From NCBI GenBank assembly GCA_034440115.1, contig JAWXBM010000011.1, positions 67,146-131,145 of the forward strand: DNA of 64,000 bases. Reading direction: 5' to 3'. Position numbers and translations under genes: made by a program. This DNA comes from JAWXBM01 sp034440115. GTDB lineage: Bacteria; Pseudomonadota; Gammaproteobacteria; Xanthomonadales; SZUA-36. This document shows positions 27,003 to 35,198 of the stretch, in pieces. The notes under the pieces were generated by a model. That model had not been told where the DNA came from. It made no database searches and worked only from the letters and a program-made list of their open reading frames with translations. Position 1 is the stretch's first letter; the number at the start of each line of letters is the position of its first letter.

Positions 27003-28174
27003 GTGAAAGCAAGGCATTGAATACGGTCCCGGAATTGCTGGAGGATATCCGCGCGGGACGCATGGTGGTATTGATGGATGATGAGGATCGTGAAAACGAG
27101 GGCGACCTGATCATGGCTGCAACTAAAGTGCGTCCGGAAGACATCAACTTCATGGCGCGATTTGGTCGCGGATTGATTTGTTTGCCGCTGACGCGTGAAC
27201 GCTGCCACCAGCTAAACCTGCACTTGATGGTGAATATCAACCAGGCTCGGTTTTCGACCAATTTCACGGTATCGATCGAAGCTGCGGAAGGTATCACTAC
27301 GGGTATTTCAGCCTACGACCGGGCCCATACCATTCGTACCGCTGTTATGCCTGATGCGGGGCCAGCCGATTTGTCCCAGCCAGGACATGTGTTTCCCCTG
27401 ATGTCGCAGCCCGGTGGTGTATTGGCCAGAGCCGGCCATACCGAAGCCAGTGTAGATCTTGCGATGTTGGCTGGCCTTGAACCAGCGGCTGTGCTGGTAG
27501 AAATCCTCAATGAAGATGGCAGCATGGCACGGCGACCCCAACTGGAAATATTCGCCCGCGAGCATGGCCTGAAAATCGGCACCATTGCTGACCTGATTCA
27601 TTACCGCATGCAGACCGAACGCTCGATAGAGCAGGTCTCCCAGCATGCCGTTGAAACGGATTTTGGGCCGTTTGTGTTGCACACTTATCGCGACACGATT
27701 GCGGGCAGATTGCACCTGGCTTTGATGCGTGGTGATCCTGACCCATCCGAGCCTTTCCTGGTGCGCGTGCATGTGCAAAATCCGCTCAGCGACGTGTTGT
27801 CCATTCAGCGCTCTGATTTTGGTTTGCCCGTCCGAACCGCTTTGGCGGAAATCAACCGGCAGGGCAGCGGTGTGGTGCTCGTATTGGGTGGGCATGGTTC
27901 TGATGAGGAATTATTGCGACAGATACAACAACAACCTGAGCCCAGCGTGGCCGCCAGCGGTGACGACCGGCGTTCCCGTGAACTTCGTTCTTATGGAATA
28001 GGCGCGCAAATCATTGTGGATCTCGGCATAAGTAAAATGCGCGTGCTCAGTGCGCCGTGGAAGCTGACGGGGTTGGCTGGCTTTGGCCTTGAGGTGAGCG
28101 AGTACGTCAATACGGATGGTGTCAGTGAGACTGCTGCAGCGAAACATGAGCTGGGAGCCCGGGTAAATGGCTGA
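26999..28174 (+). CDS. ribB: DHBP synthase RibB fused to a degenerate GTP cyclohydrolase II-like domain (RibBX type)
   Basis: 391 residues from a GTG overlapping the ribE stop. The N-terminal half is an intact 3,4-dihydroxy-2-butanone 4-phosphate synthase (DDEDRENEGDLIMAA; GHTEASVDLAMLAGL). The C-terminal half has the RibA fold (LRSYGIGAQIIVDLGISKMR) but where RibA has its three zinc cysteines this protein reads RVHVQNPLSDVLSIQRSDFG, with none. It is therefore probably not a GTP cyclohydrolase, like the RibBX hybrids known in other gammaproteobacteria, and a separate ribA must exist elsewhere. It overlaps ribH by 8 nt. Confidence 0.93.
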   Translation: MSESKALNTVPELLEDIRAGRMVVLMDDEDRENEGDLIMAATKVRPEDINFMARFGRGLICLPLTRERCHQLNLHLMVNINQARFSTNFTVSIEAAEGITTGISAYDRAHTIRTAVMPDAGPADLSQPGHVFPLMSQPGGVLARAGHTEASVDLAMLAGLEPAAVLVEILNEDGSMARRPQLEIFAREHGLKIGTIADLIHYRMQTERSIEQVSQHAVETDFGPFVLHTYRDTIAGRLHLALMRGDPDPSEPFLVRVHVQNPLSDVLSIQRSDFGLPVRTALAEINRQGSGVVLVLGGHGSDEELLRQIQQQPEPSVAASGDDRRSRELRSYGIGAQIIVDLGISKMRVLSAPWKLTGLAGFGLEVSEYVNTDGVSETAAAKHELGARVNG

Positions 28175-28703
28175 TCAGATGGCTGAACCCACGATAGAGC
28201 ATCGGCCCCGAATTGGTCTCGCCGCCAGCCGTTTCAATCATTTTATTGTTGAACAACTGGTGGCAGGCGCCAGAGATGCATTGCAACGCAGCGGTTTCAG
28301 CGAGCAACAACAGGAATTGATCTGGGTTCCCGGTGCATTTGAGTTGCCATTGCTGGCAGACAGAATGGCAGCCACCGGACGCTTTGATGCCATCGTCACA
28401 CTGGGTGCCGTCATTCGAGGTGGTACGCCACATTTCGAATTTGTTGCGGGTGAATGTGCCAGTGGCCTGGCCCGTGTAGCTTTGGATCACGGCTTGCCGG
28501 TAGTGTTCGGCGTGCTGACCACCGATACCGTCGAACAGGCACTGCAACGTGCTGGAACCGGCCAAGGCAACAAGGGGTTTGATGTGGCCATGACGGCGGT
28601 TGAAATGATCCAGACCCTGCAGCAGTTGCGTGATGGTCCAGTATGCGACGGTTCTGTAGGTGATAGCTCAGTATGCGGTGATTCGGCAGGATCCGGGCAA
28701 TGA
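28167..28703 (+). CDS. ribH: 6,7-dimethyl-8-ribityllumazine synthase RibH
   Basis: 178 residues against a usual 155-160. The core is clear: IGLAASRFNHFIVEQLVAGA, WVPGAFELPLLADRMA, TLGAVIRGGTPHFEFV and VFGVLTTDTVEQALQRAG. The last 23 residues (DGPVC, DGSVG, DSSVC, GDSAG, SGQ) are a degenerate 15-bp repeat at 28632-28691 that relatives lack. The start lies inside the end of ribB and the stop overlaps nusB (ATGA). Confidence 0.96.
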   Translation: MADQMAEPTIEHRPRIGLAASRFNHFIVEQLVAGARDALQRSGFSEQQQELIWVPGAFELPLLADRMAATGRFDAIVTLGAVIRGGTPHFEFVAGECASGLARVALDHGLPVVFGVLTTDTVEQALQRAGTGQGNKGFDVAMTAVEMIQTLQQLRDGPVCDGSVGDSSVCGDSAGSGQ

Positions 28704-29137
28704 GCACCAGCACAGATTATGCGCCCGTACAGCGAGCTCGTCGCCGCGCGTTGCAAGCCCTATACCAGTGGCAAATGACCGGCCAGGACGCCGCTGTCAT
28801 TTTGCTGCAGTTTCGGCAGGCCCAGAACTTCAAAGGGGTAGATATTGAGTATTTTGAACAGTTAGTGCGTGGTGTGATCAACCAGCAAGTCGAGTTGGAT
28901 GAAAAACTGCAACCCTTTCTGGACCGTTCTCTGGCCGTGGTCGATAGCATTGAAAAAAATGTTTTACGCATCGGTGCCTGGGAGTTGCTTAACGCGCCGC
29001 AATTGCAGTTTCGTATTGTGATTGATGAAGCCATAGATCTGGCACATCGCTTTGGTGCCGAGCAGGGACATGCTTTTGTCAACGGCGTGCTGGACAAAGT
29101 GGCCCGGGCCTGGCGGCCGGACGAGTTGAACCAGTAA
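28700..29137 (+). CDS. nusB: Transcription antitermination factor NusB
   Basis: 145 residues, all-helical. Signatures: RRRALQALYQWQMTGQ at the N-terminus, YFEQLVRGVINQQVELDEKL, VDSIEKNVLRIGAWELL and FRIVIDEAIDLAHRFGAEQGHAFVNGVLD. With NusE (S10) it binds boxA RNA in rRNA leaders. The ribH-nusB-thiL order is standard in this group. It overlaps ribH by 4 nt; 70 nt separate it from thiL. Confidence 0.97.
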   Translation: MSTSTDYAPVQRARRRALQALYQWQMTGQDAAVILLQFRQAQNFKGVDIEYFEQLVRGVINQQVELDEKLQPFLDRSLAVVDSIEKNVLRIGAWELLNAPQLQFRIVIDEAIDLAHRFGAEQGHAFVNGVLDKVARAWRPDELNQ

Positions 29138-29207
29138 CAGGCTCCCGGGCACTGGCTGAGACTATGGTGCTAATTCGAATCAAGCGAATACTGAGCTCTC
29201 TTCTGAG

Positions 29208-30179
29208 ATGAGTGAATTTGAATTCATTGCCCGCTTGCAGCGCCGCTTCGATGCGCATGCACGATCATGCAAGCATGCTCCCGTTCTGGGCATAGGTGAT
29301 GATGCCGCTGTGTTGGACATACCGAATGGCAGCCAGGTGGTGGTTACGACCGACACCCTGGTCAGTGCTGTTCACTTTTTTGCCGATGACCAGCCGGCCG
29401 ATATTGCCGCCAAAGCATTGGCCGCCAGTCTCAGCGATCTGGCAGCGATGGGTGCTGAACCGGCCTGGTTTTTCCTGGCCGTTTCACTACCCCAAGCCGA
29501 TTTGGCGTGGTGGGATGATTTTGCTACTGGTTTGCTTGGAATGGCGCAGGTGGGTGCCATACAACTGGCTGGCGGCGATACCACTCGTGGGCCCTTGTCG
29601 ATAACGATTACCGCCATGGGCCTGGTGGAGGAAGGCAAGGCTTTACGTCGGGATGGCGCCAGGCCCGGAGATCTGGTGGTCGTTTCAGGTCAGCCCGGAT
29701 TGGCCGCTTTGGCCTTGCAGCAAATTCAGGCGGGTGAAAGCGCAGCTTCGGAAGCCGAGCAGGCGTTAAAACGACCTCAGCCCCGGCTCACTCTAGGGCG
29801 AGTATTGATTGGGCAGGCCAGCGCTTGTGTCGATGTTTCGGATGGCTTGATGGCAGACCTGGGTCATATACTTAAAGCGTCAGAATGCGCGGCCGAGATC
29901 AGGCTCGAGCAATTAGCCAGGCCTGCAGCGATGTCGGGTCTTGACGATGCAACAGCCTGGAATCTGCAATTAGCCGGTGGCGATGATTACGAATTATGTT
30001 TCACGTTACCGCAGCAACTGGAGCAGGGATTGTCAGAACTGCAACAAAAATCAGGCGTGGCCCTGCACGTAATAGGCTCAATCGTTGCCGGCAGCGGAGT
30101 GAAGCTGCTGCGAAATGATGGGCAGGAATTCATCTTGAATCGCTCCAGTTACGAACACTTTTCGGCCAAATTTCCATGA
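29208..30179 (+). CDS. thiL: Thiamine-monophosphate kinase ThiL
   Basis: 323 residues. AIR synthase/PurM-fold kinase making thiamine diphosphate from the monophosphate. Motifs: FEFIARLQRRF at the start, VLGIGDDAAVLD for metal and ATP, TTDTLVSAVHFF, AAKALAASLSDLAAMGAEPAWF, GGDTTRGPLSI, CVDVSDGLMADL and GGDDYELCFT. All are intact. The stop overlaps the pgpA ATG (ATGA). Confidence 0.96.
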   Translation: MSEFEFIARLQRRFDAHARSCKHAPVLGIGDDAAVLDIPNGSQVVVTTDTLVSAVHFFADDQPADIAAKALAASLSDLAAMGAEPAWFFLAVSLPQADLAWWDDFATGLLGMAQVGAIQLAGGDTTRGPLSITITAMGLVEEGKALRRDGARPGDLVVVSGQPGLAALALQQIQAGESAASEAEQALKRPQPRLTLGRVLIGQASACVDVSDGLMADLGHILKASECAAEIRLEQLARPAAMSGLDDATAWNLQLAGGDDYELCFTLPQQLEQGLSELQQKSGVALHVIGSIVAGSGVKLLRNDGQEFILNRSSYEHFSAKFP

Positions 30180-30697
30180 ACACGGAGCAACGCGCAAGTG
30201 CCTTAGGCATGAGTCCAAGGCAATTGGCCTTTACTACCGTCACGGGCTTTATTGCGCTGGGCTTTGGTTCGGGTTTGTCGCCCAGGGCTCCGGGCACGAT
30301 GGGGAGCCTGGCAGCCGTGCTGTTGGCACTGCCGTTGCAATTTTTATCTCCATTGGCTTATGGCCTCATGTTGATTGTGGCTTTTGGTCTGGGTATTTAT
30401 TGCTGCGAAAAAACCAGCCAGCGCATGGCCGTGCAAGACCCTGGTGCCATCGTCTGGGATGAAATCGTAGCCATGTGGCTGGTGCTGGCTTTTGTGCCGG
30501 CAGATTGGATTTGGTGGCTGTGTGCTTTCCTGCTGTTCCGGTTTTTCGATATCGTAAAGCCGTGGCCAATTCGCTGGCTGGATAAGAACATGAAAGGTGG
30601 TGCAGGCATTATGTGGGATGACGTGCTGGCTGCCGTTTATGCCATTGCCTTGTTGCTGATGGCACAGCGTTATTCGCCGGTTAACCTGTCAGGTTAA
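30176..30697 (+). CDS. pgpA: Phosphatidylglycerophosphatase A PgpA
   Basis: 173 residues, inner-membrane. It removes phosphate from phosphatidylglycerophosphate. Signatures: GFGSGLSPRAPGTMGSLAAV, DPGAIVWDEIVAMW (acidic metal site), FRFFDIVKPWPIRWLD and GGAGIMWDDVLAAVYA. Three to four membrane helices. It overlaps thiL by 4 nt and is convergent with yraN; the 60 bp between them show no convincing terminator. Confidence 0.96.
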   Translation: MNTEQRASALGMSPRQLAFTTVTGFIALGFGSGLSPRAPGTMGSLAAVLLALPLQFLSPLAYGLMLIVAFGLGIYCCEKTSQRMAVQDPGAIVWDEIVAMWLVLAFVPADWIWWLCAFLLFRFFDIVKPWPIRWLDKNMKGGAGIMWDDVLAAVYAIALLLMAQRYSPVNLSG

Positions 30698-30757
30698 AGT
30701 GGCCACGCTGTTGGCGTTCAATGTGGTCGTCGGTATCAAACTCCTGTTTGGCCTGAT

Positions 30758-31135
30758 TCAACCATCAGCCCGAAATGCGCTGCGTATCCAGTCAATGTCG
30801 TAGGTGGAATTTTCAGTCGCTTTAGCCAGGCCAACTGACAACACATCAAACCGACAGACCTGGTGAGAGCTGATCTTTTCAGTGCGTAAATAATAGCCTG
30901 CGCTGCGGATCAATTTCTGACGTTTGGTATGAGTGATGCTCTCGGCACCACTGCCATAACGCCCCGGTTGGCGAAAGCGCACTTCGGCAAACACCAGGCA
31001 GTCTCCATCGCGCACCACCAGATCGATTTCACCCATGCGACAGCGATAATTTCGTTGCAGCGTTTTGCAGCCCTGCTGCCGCAAGAACAATTCAGCGGCA
31101 TTCTCGGCAGCATGGCCTTGGCCAATTCGATCCAT
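30758..31135 (-). CDS. yraN: UPF0102 (YraN) endonuclease-like protein
   Basis: 125 residues. The family layout is plain: GQGHAAENAAELFLRQQGCKTLQRNYRCRMGEIDLV, then LVFAEVRFRQPGRYG, with the GEIDLV Asp and the EVR segment forming a PD-(D/E)XK-type site. The cellular role of the family is not settled. It lies 7 nt after lpoA on the same strand, the usual pairing beside rsmI. Confidence 0.95.
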   Translation of the reverse strand: MDRIGQGHAAENAAELFLRQQGCKTLQRNYRCRMGEIDLVVRDGDCLVFAEVRFRQPGRYGSGAESITHTKRQKLIRSAGYYLRTEKISSHQVCRFDVLSVGLAKATENSTYDIDWIRSAFRADG

Positions 31136-31142
31136 CGACGAG

Positions 31143-33128
31143 TCAGTCTATGGACGTTTCAGCAGGCTTGAAAACGCTTTTAGACTCTTTCTTGCCCGCG
31201 GTCTTACCCTGATTCCCTGTGTCAGCTCCGGACATGGGTAGCTTCACAGCCAGGCCATCCTGAAACACGGCCCATTCGGGTTCACGTCGCAAGGTCTCAA
31301 CCGGTCCAGCAGTGTAGCTGCCAGACTGACCGGGAAACCGGAAATCCGGATCGCTGCGCAGCAACTCCAGCCAGGGCAGAATATTCCAGGCATCACGGCC
31401 CAGGGCGAACAAAGGCGCAAAGCTGCCGTCCTTCAGGCTGTTGGTTTGTGGCCGGTTGCGAGCGGATGCGTAACGAATCTGCAGGGGCGAAGAAGGGAAG
31501 CGCACGCCGTTAAGATCCTGATCGCGGGTTTTATCAGGCCGTCCCGAATAAATCTGGGCGCTGGCATAAACTGGAATGTCTCCGGCATTATGAAAACGCA
31601 ACTGTGGCCTGATCAAACGGCCCTGGGTGGTGTTGGCGGCCAGAAAAATGACATCCACATCATCGCGCCTGACGGATTCGTAATCGAGTTGCATTTGCAA
31701 AGTGTTTTCCAGTTGTAGTTTGCGCGCCTTGCTTTGATCCAGTTGCAACAGGCGCTCGAGAACCGCCGAGTGATCATTCTCTGTTTCCTGGAAGCGCCCC
31801 GATACCACGATTTGTCTTTTATCCTGTAGGAATTCTTCGCTAAATACCGTGACCACGCGCTCGCCCCATTCACTTTCAGGCGCCAGCACCATGGCGCGGC
31901 TGAAACCTGCTTCGGCCATTGCCGTAACGGTGGCGCGCACCTCCGCATCCTGTGACAAGGAAATGCCATTGATCTGGTTAGCCATGCCCAAAGGTGGGGG
32001 ATAGTCAGAAGGCACATCATTCAGCGCCAGAACCGGAGTGCGCAGGTCACTGAGTTGCAGCAGGGCTGTGATGGCTTCCGTCTGCAAAGGCCCGATGATG
32101 TAGTCAGCACCCAGGTCACGTGCTTCAAAATAGGCGCCGGGAATGGAGTCGGGCTCATTGCCGCTGTCAACGAAGATGATTTGTGATTGGCCGGGGTTGT
32201 CGAGAAAAGCGCTTACCATTCCATCGCGAATGGCTTCTGCCGCCGCTTGCAGACGACCGCTGGTGGGTAATAAAACAGCGACCTTTTCCGGCCCGCGAAA
32301 TTCCTGGCGGTAGTTCAGCCAAAGATCCAGCACCTCGCCGGTGGCCAGATAATGGTCGGCATGGCGTGCTTTCCACTCCATGACAGCGGGTTCCAGTTGA
32401 TTGGCAATCACCAGGTTTTGCCGCACCACCAGTGCCAGATCCAGCCAAGGATCCAGGTCGGGGTCGGCGCGTGGCCGATTGGCCAGTAAGGCCAGTTCAG
32501 CGGATGGGATTGCTTCTAATGCCTTGAGTAACTCCAATGCGCTGGCCGGGTCGTATGCGCTCATGCGATCAGCCAGGTCATGAATCTGGCTGAGATCGGC
32601 CTTGGATTCAAACTCCAATGCTGCAGCCACCTGCGCTTGCAGGTCCGCAAATCGGGCCTCAGAACCCGCCGGTAAATTAGCCTGGGCAGCGCGCAACAGT
32701 GTGGCGGCTTCCGGAATGTAGCCGGATCGGAATGCCAACTCAGCCTGAATCAGTTCCAGTCTTGCCCGCTCCGCGGGGCTTAATGCTTCCTTGTTAATCC
32801 AACGCAGCAGACCTTCAGCCCGGCCCGGGTCATCGGCCAGCAACCAGGCATCGGCAGCAGATATGCGCAAGGCATCCGCTTCATCGGGCCTTGCCTCTAA
32901 CGCCTGTGACTGCCATTGTTGGGCGGCTGCGGCATAATTGCCACGGTCAAAGGCAGTTTGTGGATCTGCTGCCGCTTGGGGTGTGGAGGGCACGTGGGGC
33001 GGGGCGCTGGCGCAGGAAACCAGCGCCATCATCAACAAGGTGACACAAAGACCGCGCAGCCAACTTGCAAGGGAACTTGGTGCAAATGTGTTAAAGCTGG
33101 TTTTGTTGATTTGATTCATTGTCTTCAT
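31143..33128 (-). CDS. lpoA: Penicillin-binding protein activator LpoA (LppC family)
   Basis: 661 residues from the ATG at 33128; ATGs at 33185 and 33119 are alternatives. Outer-membrane lipoprotein with lipobox ALVSC about 36 residues in. The N-terminal third is a helical TPR-like region (DRGNYAAAAQQWQSQALE; ADAWLLADDPGRAEGLLRW). The C-terminal part is a periplasmic-binding-protein fold (VAVLLPTSGRLQAAAEAIRDG, DYIIGPLQTEAITALL). LpoA activates PBP1a. The protein is divergent with rsmI and cotranscribed with yraN. The 127 bp between the two start codons must hold both promoters. Confidence 0.92.
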   Translation of the reverse strand: MKTMNQINKTSFNTFAPSSLASWLRGLCVTLLMMALVSCASAPPHVPSTPQAAADPQTAFDRGNYAAAAQQWQSQALEARPDEADALRISAADAWLLADDPGRAEGLLRWINKEALSPAERARLELIQAELAFRSGYIPEAATLLRAAQANLPAGSEARFADLQAQVAAALEFESKADLSQIHDLADRMSAYDPASALELLKALEAIPSAELALLANRPRADPDLDPWLDLALVVRQNLVIANQLEPAVMEWKARHADHYLATGEVLDLWLNYRQEFRGPEKVAVLLPTSGRLQAAAEAIRDGMVSAFLDNPGQSQIIFVDSGNEPDSIPGAYFEARDLGADYIIGPLQTEAITALLQLSDLRTPVLALNDVPSDYPPPLGMANQINGISLSQDAEVRATVTAMAEAGFSRAMVLAPESEWGERVVTVFSEEFLQDKRQIVVSGRFQETENDHSAVLERLLQLDQSKARKLQLENTLQMQLDYESVRRDDVDVIFLAANTTQGRLIRPQLRFHNAGDIPVYASAQIYSGRPDKTRDQDLNGVRFPSSPLQIRYASARNRPQTNSLKDGSFAPLFALGRDAWNILPWLELLRSDPDFRFPGQSGSYTAGPVETLRREPEWAVFQDGLAVKLPMSGADTGNQGKTAGKKESKSVFKPAETSID

Positions 33129-33255
33129 CGGGCTGCCCGGCAGCCAGGGCCTTGATCGGATAAGCAGAAGAATGTCATTTGGCATGATACCGCAGACGGC
33201 TTTTGATTAATCCATAATGGAGACCTTAGGAATCGTATTGTTGCAGGAATCAGTC

Positions 33256-34098
33256 ATGCCATCAGTTGAATCGCCCAGCGCTGAGCTCTTTATTGTCGCC
33301 ACGCCCATTGGCAATCTGGGCGACATCAGCCAGCGTGCCATCGATAACCTGTCGCAGGTCGACCTGGTGGCTGCTGAGGATACCCGTCACAGCCGGAATC
33401 TGCTGAGCAATTTTGGTATTGACAAGCCTATAGTGGCCTTGCATGAACATAATGAGGAGGCCATGGCGCCGCGTCTGGTTGAGCGACTGCTGGGTGGTGA
33501 ATCCATCGCTTTGGTGTCTGATGCGGGTACGCCCCTGATGTCAGATCCTGGCTTTCGCCTGGTCAGGCTGGCAATTGAAAAGGGTGTGCGGGTCACGCCA
33601 ATACCGGGCCCCAGTTCCATTGTTGCCGCTCTGTCGGTGGCGGGTATTGCCACGGATCGATTCGTTTACGAAGGCTTTTTGCCAGCCAAGCAATTGGCGC
33701 GTCTGGCCCGGCTGAATGCCCTGAGCGCCGAAACGCGTACCCTGGTTTTCTTTGAATCCAGCCACCGTATCCTCGACAGCCTGGCAGACATGGCAAGTTC
33801 ACTGGGCGTTGCGCGGCAATTGGCCGTCTGCCGTGAGCTGACCAAGCAGTTTGAAACCATTTTGCGCGGCAGCGTGGATCAGGTCATGGACATGGTGCGG
33901 GCAGATGCCAACCAGCAAAAGGGTGAATTTGTGGTAGTGGTTGCCGGGGCCAGTGAGAACGTCGATGAAAAAATGGCCCAGGCCATCAGCATGGCAAAGG
34001 CTTTGCGGGAGTATCTGTCATCCAGCCAGGCTGCCAGAGTCGCTGCGAAGTTTTGCGGTGTGCCGCGCCGGGAGTTGTATGCCTTGATTGAGGAGTGA
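33256..34098 (+). CDS. rsmI: 16S rRNA 2'-O-ribose C1402 methyltransferase RsmI
   Basis: 280 residues from the ATG at 33256 with AGGAA 8 nt upstream; an ATG at 33217 would add 13 residues without a good site. Tetrapyrrole-methylase fold: LFIVATPIGNLGDISQRA, AAEDTRHSRNLL, ALVSDAGTPLMSDPGFRLV, PIPGPSSIVAALSVAG and FFESSHRILDSL. It methylates C1402 in the decoding centre. An inverted repeat starts one base after the stop. Confidence 0.96.
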   Translation: MPSVESPSAELFIVATPIGNLGDISQRAIDNLSQVDLVAAEDTRHSRNLLSNFGIDKPIVALHEHNEEAMAPRLVERLLGGESIALVSDAGTPLMSDPGFRLVRLAIEKGVRVTPIPGPSSIVAALSVAGIATDRFVYEGFLPAKQLARLARLNALSAETRTLVFFESSHRILDSLADMASSLGVARQLAVCRELTKQFETILRGSVDQVMDMVRADANQQKGEFVVVVAGASENVDEKMAQAISMAKALREYLSSSQAARVAAKFCGVPRRELYALIEE

Positions 34099-34099
34099 G

Positions 34100-34184
34100 T
34101 GGGGTCAGAGTAAAGGGACAGAGTAAAAAGGCTTAACCCGCCGCAATCAGGAATGTTTTACTCTGTCCCTTTACTCTGACCCCA
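34100..34184. repeat. 29-bp perfect inverted repeat (GGGGTCAGAGTAAAGGG type)
   Basis: Arms 34100-34128 and 34156-34184 are exact reverse complements over 29 bp, with a 27-nt loop. The arms contain GGGGTCAGAGTAAAGGG, a sequence I associate with repeats flanking REP-associated tyrosine transposase genes. A further partial copy (TCTGACCCC) lies at about 34189-34197. No transposase gene is present. It may also serve as a terminator for rsmI. Confidence 0.85.
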
Positions 34185-34224
34185 AAATTCTGACCCCGTG
34201 GCGTTTTACGGGTAAAATAGCACT

Positions 34225-34600
34225 GGGAGTCGGCCAGGCAATCGTCCGATTGGATCGAAAGGTTCAATCGGGAGGAAAGTCCGGGCTCCATAGGGCAGAG
34301 TGCCAGGTAATTCCTGGGGGGCGTGAGCCTACGGAAAGTGCAACAGAAAATAAACCGCCAACGGAGTCGCAAGATGCTGTTGGTAAGGGTGAAATGGTGC
34401 GGTAAGAGCGCACCGCGCGGGTGGCAACATTCCGCGGCCAGGTAAACCCCACTCGGAGCAAGACCAAATAGGAAGGCAATGCTGCGGCCCGTAGCGTCTT
34501 CGGGTAGGTTGCTTGAGGGCGTCGGTGACGGCGTACCCAGATGAATGATTGCCACAGATTAATTTCTGCACAGAACCCGGCTTATCGGCCGACTCCCCCT
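34225..34600 (+). ncRNA. rnpB: RNase P RNA, bacterial type A
   Basis: The P1 stem pairs GGGAGTCGGCC (34225-34235) with GGCCGACTCCC (34587-34597). The universal core GAGGAAAGTCCGGGC lies near 34271-34286 and the 3' core ACAGAACCCGGCTTAT near 34570-34585; the GCATTCCGCGG-like and GAAATGGTGCGGTAAGAGCGCACC segments are present. Length about 375 nt is normal. TAAAAT at 34213-34218 with TCTGAC about 18 bp upstream is a plausible promoter. Exact ends are approximate. Confidence 0.95.
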
Positions 34601-34612
34601 GTTCTTGCTAAT

Positions 34613-34838
34613 CCCGGGCTCGACCCGGGGTATGCTTGCTATTTTACCGTCACCCCGGGCTCGACCCGGGATATGCTTGCTATTTTACCGTCACCCCGGG
34701 CTCGACCCGGGATATGCTTGCTATTTTACCGTCACCCCGGGCTCGACCCGGGGTATGCTTGCTATTTTACCGTCACCCCGGGCTCGACCCGGGATATGCT
34801 TGCTATTTTACCGTCACCCCGGACCTGATCCGGGGTCC
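34613..34838. repeat. 41-bp tandem array of REP-like palindromes
   Basis: Five copies of a 41-bp unit with the core CCCGGGCTCGACCCGGG; the GGGCTC steps are at 34616, 34657, 34698, 34739 and 34780, exactly 41 bp apart. A sixth, diverged copy (CCCCGGACCTGATCCGGGG) follows at about 34817. Spacers (ATGCTTGCTATTTTACCGTCA) are near identical. The array begins within 15 bp of the rnpB 3' end. Confidence 0.95.
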
Positions 34839-35120
34839 AGAACAGCTCGCGAAATTGTCTTGATTGGCCCGATGGCTGAAGGGTTTGGCCAAAGACCACC
34901 TTCTCGACCTTCGGCCTCACCTTGTCCGCTTGTCGGGCCAAGCAAACATAGCAGCAAGAAAAGGATTTCGGCCCACGAGCATTCTTTGATAGCTCTCGCA
35001 CATCCCGGTGCTGCGCTATCTAAGTGCATCCTGCACAAATTCGCCACACCGCCGCCGCAGCCACTCCAGACCAGAGTTGTAAAATAGCGACACTTCTTCG
35101 CTCTTAAACCCCTGTCATGC
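34839..35120. other. Intergenic sequence between the REP array and the mraZ promoter
   Basis: About 280 bp. Reading frames run through it but none has a start with a ribosome site or a recognisable product. AAATTCGCC- and GCCGCCGCAGCC-like runs are low-complexity. I see no gene, tRNA or clear hairpin in it. Confidence 0.5.
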
Positions 35121-35149
35121 TTGACAATAGTCAGATTTGTATCTATTGT
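35121..35149 (+). promoter_or_regulatory. Promoter of mraZ and the dcw cluster
   Basis: TTGACA at 35121-35126, a 17-bp spacer and TATTGT at 35144-35149. A consensus -35 with acceptable -10 just before the MraZ boxes. Confidence 0.7.
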
Positions 35150-35157
35150 GCATATTA

Positions 35158-35187
35158 GTGGGAAAAAGTGGTAAATAGTGTAAATCA
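35158..35187 (+). promoter_or_regulatory. MraZ binding boxes
   Basis: Three direct repeats spaced exactly 10 bp: GTGGGAAAAA at 35158, GTGGTAAATA at 35168 and GTGTAAATCA at 35178, with a weaker GGTGCAAATG ahead of the start codon. MraZ of E. coli binds GTGGG-type repeats at one per helical turn upstream of its own gene, so autoregulation is expected. Confidence 0.8.
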
Positions 35188-35198
35188 TTGGTGCAAAT

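Noticed and set aside
34613..34838. CRISPR-like array of short repeats
   Set aside because: Spacers are as conserved as the repeats and no cas gene is present; it is a plain tandem repeat of a REP palindrome.
34541..35087. Open frames running through the 41-bp array and beyond
   Set aside because: They are periodic translations of the tandem repeat with no non-repeat conserved part.
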